From NCBI GenBank assembly GCA_021323155.1, contig JAJTCI010000149.1:1-6136 (forward strand): a stretch of DNA of 6,136 nucleotides. The letters are read 5' to 3'. This stretch comes from Chitinophagaceae bacterium. GTDB lineage: Bacteria; Bacteroidota; Bacteroidia; Chitinophagales; Chitinophagaceae. The position numbers and the translations under genes are program-made. The notes under the pieces were generated by a model. It was not told where the DNA came from and ran no database searches. It was given only the letters and a program-made list of their open reading frames with translations. Positions 1-3,456 of this stretch are shown here, one piece after another. Each line of letters begins with the position of its first letter. Within the stretch, counting starts at the first letter, position 1.

Positions 1-59
1 ATTTGAACTTATTGTTCACCAATTTCCTGAAGCAACATTGTCCGCCTGGTGGCAGGTAG
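1..59 (+). other. possible 3' end of an upstream plus-strand gene, frame undecided
   Basis: Two plus-strand frames enter from the left edge without an early stop. One ends at TAG 57-59, about 22 bases before the hairpin at 82, which is the usual spacing for a gene and its terminator. The other stays open to TAA 116-118 and would run through that hairpin. The third frame stops at once (TGA 4-6). The stretch is too short to recognise a protein in either frame. The first frame is slightly favoured because of its position relative to the terminator and its somewhat more GC-rich third positions. A non-coding 3' region is also possible. Confidence 0.25.
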
Positions 60-81
60 CGAAAAGACAAAATCATCACCG

Positions 82-115
82 GACCGGCTTCCTTACAAGA
101 GCCGGTCTTCTTATT
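82..115 (+). terminator. intrinsic terminator of the upstream gene
   Basis: Perfect 8-bp arms GACCGGCT (82-89) and AGCCGGTC (100-107) flank a 10-base loop. The stem is GC-rich and is followed by a T-rich run (108-115). This is the form of a Rho-independent terminator for a gene entering from the left. The opposite strand also has a T-rich stretch beyond the stem, complementary to about 61-78, but no minus-strand gene in view would need it. Confidence 0.7.
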
Positions 116-138
116 TAAATGAGCTGGATATTTTCCTA

Positions 139-152
139 TTGCAAGCTTGCAA
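139..152. repeat. 14-bp perfect palindrome upstream of the XRE gene
   Basis: TTGCAAGCTTGCAA is a perfect 14-bp palindrome with no spacer, centred about 85 bp before the XRE regulator's start codon. A dyad of this size suits binding by a dimeric helix-turn-helix protein, and such regulators often control themselves. The link to the adjacent gene is inferred from position only. It could also be a chance palindrome in AT-rich intergenic DNA. Confidence 0.4.
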
Positions 153-164
153 ATTTGAAAGGTG

Positions 165-208
165 TTTGCTAATTTTAAGTGCCCAACTAAGTTGTTACGT
201 TTAGCAAA
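165..208 (+). promoter_or_regulatory. candidate promoter of the XRE gene within an inverted repeat
   Basis: Perfect 8-bp inverted half-sites, TTTGCTAA (165-172) and TTAGCAAA (201-208), are 28 bases apart. Between and across them lies a possible Bacteroidota promoter: TTTT (173-176) as a weak -33 element, a 19-bp spacer, and TACGTTTA (196-203), a match to TAnnTTTG except at the last base. Transcription would begin around 210, giving a leader of about 20 bases before the ATG at 231. The right half-site overlaps the -7 element, so a bound dimer could block the promoter. The repeat is read directly; the promoter assignment and the regulation are inferred. Confidence 0.35.
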
Positions 209-230
209 TTGTTTTTTCAACCCTAAGAAC

Positions 231-566
231 ATGAAAGCATACAACAACGAGTTGACCCGGTTGGGCTACAACATCCGCAAATGGCGTGAGCTGAAAGACA
301 TCAAACAGCAGGAACTCGCCCACGAACTCCACAAAGACAAAAGCTGGCTGAGCCAGGTTGAGAACGGAAGGATCGACATCTCGTACACGCAGGTGAACCG
401 GATCGCGGGACTACTTTCGATCAGGCCGTCTTTGCTGTTCGAGGATTTCCCCTCGATGTTGCCGTCAATGGAAGCCGGCAGCGATCATACCAGCAACCTG
501 CAGAACATTACGGTGATGGTGAAGGAGATCCTTAGCTCTATCAAGGACTACAAACCCGGTAACTGA
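231..566 (+). CDS. XRE-family helix-turn-helix transcriptional regulator
   Basis: A 111-residue protein made of one Cro/C1-type (HTH_3/XRE) DNA-binding domain and a short tail. The domain covers about residues 8-71. The first helix includes LGYNIRKWRELK (11-22), the second KQQELAHELH (25-34), and the recognition helix KSWLSQVENGR (37-47) has the typical SxxExG pattern. LLSIRPSLLF (61-70) closes the fold. Residues 72-111 form an acidic, Ser/Met-containing tail that may form a helix near residues 90-106, with no recognisable domain. The frame is open back to an ATG at 162, but the preferred start is 231: the extra 23 residues are Cys/Phe-rich, do not belong to the domain, and are encoded in the promoter-like region. 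No toxin or partner gene adjoins it, so it is more likely a stand-alone regulator than an antitoxin. Its targets are unknown; autoregulation through the upstream repeats is plausible. Confidence 0.85.
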   Translation: MKAYNNELTRLGYNIRKWRELKDIKQQELAHELHKDKSWLSQVENGRIDISYTQVNRIAGLLSIRPSLLFEDFPSMLPSMEAGSDHTSNLQNITVMVKEILSSIKDYKPGN

Positions 567-643
567 GCGGGTCGAGGAAAAAGTATTCAACGGGCTATAC
601 CCGGACGTATTCGCCTGGCAGCGCGCAGGCGTGTGCCGGTGGT

Positions 644-655
644 GGGCTAAAGCCC
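644..655. repeat. REP-like hairpin 1 (CTAAAG core)
   Basis: GGGCT and AGCCC pair perfectly around a two-base AA centre. The palindrome GGAATTCC (656-663) follows directly. The same CTAAAG centre occurs in the next hairpin, 37 bases further on, but with different arms. Short extragenic palindromes of this form resemble the REP elements that are often moved by REP-associated tyrosine transposases. No such transposase gene is present here, so family membership is inferred. Confidence 0.45.
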
Positions 656-676
656 GGAATTCCTTGCAGTCATGAT

Positions 677-696
677 CACCAGCCTAAAGGCTGGTG
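677..696. repeat. REP-like hairpin 2 (CTAAAG core)
   Basis: CACCAGCCT (677-685) and AGGCTGGTG (688-696) form a perfect 9-bp stem with an AA centre. This is the strongest hairpin in the intergenic region. It shares only the CTAAAG centre with hairpin 1. It is not followed by a T run, so it is unlikely to be a terminator. Confidence 0.55.
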
Positions 697-758
697 TTAG
701 GAAAGAATTACCTCTTGGGATAATGGAAGCCGGTACTGATGAATGGTACCAAGCCTAA

Positions 759-783
759 AGCATGGGGCCAGGAAGGCCATGCT
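759..783. repeat. imperfect hairpin 3 next to a decayed CTAAAG core
   Basis: AGCATGG (759-765) and CCATGCT (777-783) are perfect 7-bp arms around an 11-base loop. An alternative fold pairs GGCC 766-769 with GGCC 775-778 and leaves two G bulged. A third CTAAAG core (755-760) overlaps its left edge, but the arms around that core no longer pair beyond two bases, as in a degenerating copy. Function unknown. Confidence 0.35.
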
Positions 784-856
784 GGTCTAGATTCCCGGTC
801 AATGTGCTCATGGGATAGCATAAAGGCTGAAGTCAATAGATGACCGCTTTGAGTGC

Positions 857-887
857 TCTGCCGATCCGATGTAATTCGATAGCTTTA
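857..887 (+). promoter_or_regulatory. candidate promoter of the DUF2461 gene
   Basis: TCTG (857-860) and TAGCTTTA (880-887) are separated by 19 bp. They match the Bacteroidota consensus TTTG / TAnnTTTG with one mismatch in each element. Transcription would begin around 893, leaving a short leader before the ATG at 910. No Shine-Dalgarno sequence is seen in that leader, which is common in this phylum. The call is based on motif and spacing only. Confidence 0.35.
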
Positions 888-909
888 TATCAACCTCCAA
901 ACTACTGCT

Positions 910-1575
910 ATGAGTTATTTTACACCCGGGTTTATTAAATTCTTCAAAGAGCTTTCGCAAAACAACACATCCGAGTGGTTCAATGAACACCGGAAGGTAT
1001 ACGAGGCTGAAGTGAAAAAACCCTTTGCAGCGTTCGTGGATGAAATGATCAAACGAATAAAAAAGCACGAACCGGAAATCAATATCAAAGCTCCGGATGC
1101 CATCATGCGCATCAATAAAGACACCCGGTTTTCCAAAGACAAGACACCGTACAACACACATGTAGCGGCCAACATTTCGGCTTACGGAAAAAAGGACAAG
1201 TCGTATCCCGGCTTCTATTTCCAGTTCTCACATGACAAGATCGTCATGTATGGTGGCGCATACACGATCGAGACACCCGCGTTGCAGAAGATCAGGAGCT
1301 ATATCGCGCAGCATCAAAAAGCATTTGCCAGTGCTTATACCGACCCTGCATTTGTTGAAAAGTTCACGCGCATACAGGGCGAACAAAACAAACGCCTGCC
1401 CGAAGAATTCGCAGCGGTAGCTGACAAGGAGCCCTTGATCGCCAATAAACAATTCTTTTATTCGGCGGAATTGAAGCCCGACATTCTGCTTATTGAAAAG
1501 CTGCCTGATACGCTGATGGAATTTTACGTGGCCGGCAGAAAGGTCAACACATTCCTCAAAGCGGCCCTTAAATAA
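910..1575 (+). CDS. DUF2461 / TIGR02453-family protein of unknown function
   Basis: A 221-residue protein matching the whole DUF2461 family in length and order of motifs. The N-terminal part (4-38) has the pattern FxPGFIKFFKEL-NN-EWFNEHRKVYE-x-KKP: note N18-N19, W23-F24, H27, Y31 and P38. The family signature RINKDTRFSKDKTPYNTH spans residues 67-84, where R67, D71, R73, D77, K78 and P80-Y81 are the expected conserved positions. A Gly- and aromatic-rich strand region follows (99-118, YPGFYFQF to YGGAY). There is no signal peptide or membrane segment, so it is probably cytoplasmic. The biochemical role of the family is not established, and I infer none. The ATG at 910 is preferred because the family motif begins within the first ten residues. 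The UbiB-like kinase gene starts 97 bp downstream on the same strand with no clear terminator between, so co-transcription is possible. Confidence 0.88.
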   Translation: MSYFTPGFIKFFKELSQNNTSEWFNEHRKVYEAEVKKPFAAFVDEMIKRIKKHEPEINIKAPDAIMRINKDTRFSKDKTPYNTHVAANISAYGKKDKSYPGFYFQFSHDKIVMYGGAYTIETPALQKIRSYIAQHQKAFASAYTDPAFVEKFTRIQGEQNKRLPEEFAAVADKEPLIANKQFFYSAELKPDILLIEKLPDTLMEFYVAGRKVNTFLKAALK

Positions 1576-1645
1576 GGACCTCCTATTCCCTGGACCGGAC
1601 AAAAAGGCCCGGATAGGCAGCCGTTTGGCACCAAATTTTGAGTAC

Positions 1646-1668
1646 TCAGTCTCAACAATTTAGACTGA
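1646..1668 (+). promoter_or_regulatory. inverted repeat immediately upstream of the UbiB-like start codon
   Basis: Perfect 7-bp arms TCAGTCT (1646-1652) and AGACTGA (1662-1668) flank a 9-base loop and end four bases before the ATG at 1673. In RNA the stem would lie directly over the ribosome's landing site; in DNA it could be a repressor site. It is not followed by a T run, so it is not a terminator. No convincing TTTG/TAnnTTTG promoter pair with proper spacing was found in the 97-base gap. Confidence 0.35.
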
Positions 1669-1672
1669 AGAG

Positions 1673-3361
1673 ATGACGGTCCCCGAAAAACTACAGCGAT
1701 ACATACGGTTTATCAGCTTCATCGCGAAGTATTGGAATAGTGACGTCATGAACCAGGCGATGAATACCGCTTTAGATGAAGCACCTGCGGGTGCGGAAGA
1801 CCAAACACAAAAAAAATCATATCAGAAGCCGGATGAGCTGGTGCAGGACCTGAAAGATATGGGCCCGGCCTGGGTGAAACTTGGCCAGCTGCTTTCAACG
1901 CGGCCTGACCTTTTACCCGACGATTACCTGAAAGCGCTCTCCACCCTGCAAGACGATGTAGAAGAGATACCGTACGACGACGTGCAACAACTGGTGGAAG
2001 AAGAACTTGGCGTACGTATCTCCAAGGCATTCGCCACGTTTGATGAGAAGCCGCTGGCATCCGCCTCTATCGGGCAGGTACACAAGGCAACGTTGCGGTC
2101 GGGTTTGGAAGTGGCTGTGAAAGTGCAAAGGCCTGGTATCCGAAAGAAATTTATCGACGAGCTCGACACTTTGAAAGAGGTGGCGGGCTTCGCAACGAAG
2201 CATAGCAAGGCAGCGCGAAAGTACGCGCTGGATAGTTTACTGGAAGAGCTGAGGCATATACTCATCAATGAGCTGGATTACCTGAAAGAAGGACAGAACC
2301 TGGTGATACTGGGTGAAAACCTAGCGGGTTTCAGCAACCTGGTGGTTCCTCAACCGATAGATGATTACTGTACGTCGCGCGTATTGACAATGGAATATGT
2401 ACAGGGACAAAAGATCACCGCGCTCAACCCGGTGGTGAAGACGGAGGAAAACTTTGAACCGCTGATCGACAGTCTTGTTGAGGCTTACCTGAAACAGATT
2501 ATTGTAGACGGTTTTGCCCACGCCGATCCTCACCCCGGTAATGTGCATCTTACGCCTGACAACAAGATCGTATTGATGGACCTGGGTATGGTAGCCAAGT
2601 TCAGCCACAAGTCGCAGGATAAGTTATTGAAACTGCTCATCGCCATCAGTAATATGGATGGTGACGCGATGACCGATACATTGCTGTCAATGAGCGAATA
2701 TGAAAAGGGCCTGGAGACCGGGCAGTTCCGTAAGCACATCAACCGCATGGTGATGGACAACCAGGGTTATATGGCCAAGGAGATGCAGATGGGGCGTTTC
2801 CTGATACAGGTGAACCGTGTTGCGGCGGATGAGGGCATTCATATCGGTGTTGAACTGAATATCCTGGGAAAGATACTTGTGAATCTCGACCAGATCGTGG
2901 CTACGCTCACTCCTGAATTCGACCTGCAGGGCTCCATACGGAGACACGTTGAAAAGCTGATGCAGCAGAAACTGCTGAATGAATTGAAGCCGGGCAACTT
3001 GTTGAACGCATTGGTGGACGCAAAAAACCTGGCGAAGAACCTTCCTGACCGCATTAATAAGATCACTGAAAAACTCGCCAACAATGAGTTCGAGATCAAA
3101 ATAGATGCGATCGACGAACAGCGTTTTACAGATGGCTTCCAGAAGGTCGCCAACCGGATCGCGCTTGGGCTGATCATCGCGGCGATGATCGTGAGCGCCG
3201 CCATGCTGATGCAGGTGCAAACCTCATTTACGATCTTCGGCTATCCCGGCCTGGCGATGATCTTCTTTATCGCGGCGGCGGCAGCGGGTTTCGCGTTCAT
3301 GTTCACGATCATCATGCGGGACGAGAATTTCACCAAGAAGAAAAAGAAAAACAATTTCTAG
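1673..3361 (+). CDS. ABC1/AarF/UbiB-family atypical protein kinase-like membrane protein
   Basis: A 562-residue member of the ABC1 (ADCK/UbiB) family of atypical kinases. Family hallmarks appear in order: the KxGQ motif K69-L-G-Q72 with LLSTRPDLLP after it; the nucleotide-loop region ASASIGQVHKA (129-139), standing in for the Gly-rich loop; the ATP-binding lysine K150 in VAVKVQRPG; the ExD motif E200-L-D202; the catalytic-loop equivalent HADPHPGN (283-290); and the metal-binding DLG at 303-305 in place of DFG. Two hydrophobic helices near the C-terminus (about 497-513 and 526-548) and a Lys-rich tail suggest anchoring in the inner membrane with the kinase domain in the cytoplasm. Relatives such as UbiB and COQ8 support quinone synthesis through ATPase activity. 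Bacteroidota generally make menaquinone rather than ubiquinone, so the ubiquinone role should not be carried over and no symbol is given. The ATG at 1673 is chosen over Met26 and Met30 because the basic N-terminal helix is part of the continuous reading frame and GAAGAG adjoins it. Confidence 0.9.
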   Translation: MTVPEKLQRYIRFISFIAKYWNSDVMNQAMNTALDEAPAGAEDQTQKKSYQKPDELVQDLKDMGPAWVKLGQLLSTRPDLLPDDYLKALSTLQDDVEEIPYDDVQQLVEEELGVRISKAFATFDEKPLASASIGQVHKATLRSGLEVAVKVQRPGIRKKFIDELDTLKEVAGFATKHSKAARKYALDSLLEELRHILINELDYLKEGQNLVILGENLAGFSNLVVPQPIDDYCTSRVLTMEYVQGQKITALNPVVKTEENFEPLIDSLVEAYLKQIIVDGFAHADPHPGNVHLTPDNKIVLMDLGMVAKFSHKSQDKLLKLLIAISNMDGDAMTDTLLSMSEYEKGLETGQFRKHINRMVMDNQGYMAKEMQMGRFLIQVNRVAADEGIHIGVELNILGKILVNLDQIVATLTPEFDLQGSIRRHVEKLMQQKLLNELKPGNLLNALVDAKNLAKNLPDRINKITEKLANNEFEIKIDAIDEQRFTDGFQKVANRIALGLIIAAMIVSAAMLMQVQTSFTIFGYPGLAMIFFIAAAAAGFAFMFTIIMRDENFTKKKKKNNF

Positions 3362-3388
3362 TATCCATCGCGGGTAGTTATACAAAAC

Positions 3389-3416
3389 GAAAGAAGCCCT
3401 GGAAAAGGCTTCTTTC
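3389..3416. terminator. bidirectional terminator between convergent genes
   Basis: Perfect 10-bp arms GAAAGAAGCC (3389-3398) and GGCTTCTTTC (3407-3416) enclose an 8-base loop. The stem lies 28 bases after the UbiB-like stop and 41 bases beyond the nifJ stop codon on the other strand. The T-rich right arm serves the plus strand. Read on the minus strand, the stem is followed by GTTTTGT (complement of 3382-3388), a better U-tract, so it probably ends nifJ transcription most efficiently and serves both genes. Confidence 0.8.
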
Positions 3417-3456
3417 TAACCTATACATGAGAAAACTATAACCTATCTTTTGACGT

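Larger units (their letters stand above)
567..909. other. non-coding intergenic region with several hairpins
   Basis: This 343-base gap shows no credible gene on either strand: plus-strand frames are short, and the minus-strand frame ending at 808 is an antisense shadow of the next gene. Its left two thirds hold closely spaced short inverted repeats: 591-603 (CGGG/CCCG), 612-631 (CGCCTG/CAGGCG, 8-base loop), 644-655, 677-696 and 759-783. None is followed by a T run, so no standard terminator for the XRE gene is visible. The right end (about 857-909) probably holds the promoter of the following gene. Confidence 0.6.

Noticed and set aside
162..230. N-terminal extension of the XRE protein from an ATG at 162
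   Set aside because: The 23 added residues fall outside the helix-turn-helix fold, and their DNA contains the inverted repeat and candidate promoter. The ATG at 231 fits the domain start.
231..566. XRE protein as the antitoxin of a toxin-antitoxin pair
   Set aside because: No toxin-like gene adjoins it. It is followed by 343 bases of non-coding DNA and preceded by a terminator.
808..1161. Minus-strand frames (808-1161 and 915-1175) opposite the DUF2461 gene
   Set aside because: Both overlap the conserved N-terminal half and signature of the DUF2461 protein, and their translations show no domain.
1582..1617. Imperfect stem-loop after the DUF2461 stop codon
   Set aside because: CCTAT/ATAGG pairs at the base, but the stem has several bulges and no T run on the plus strand, so it is not a convincing terminator.
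2687..3220. A 177-codon minus-strand frame opposite the UbiB-like gene
   Set aside because: It is a His/Leu-rich shadow of the kinase gene's other strand, with no domain and no promoter.
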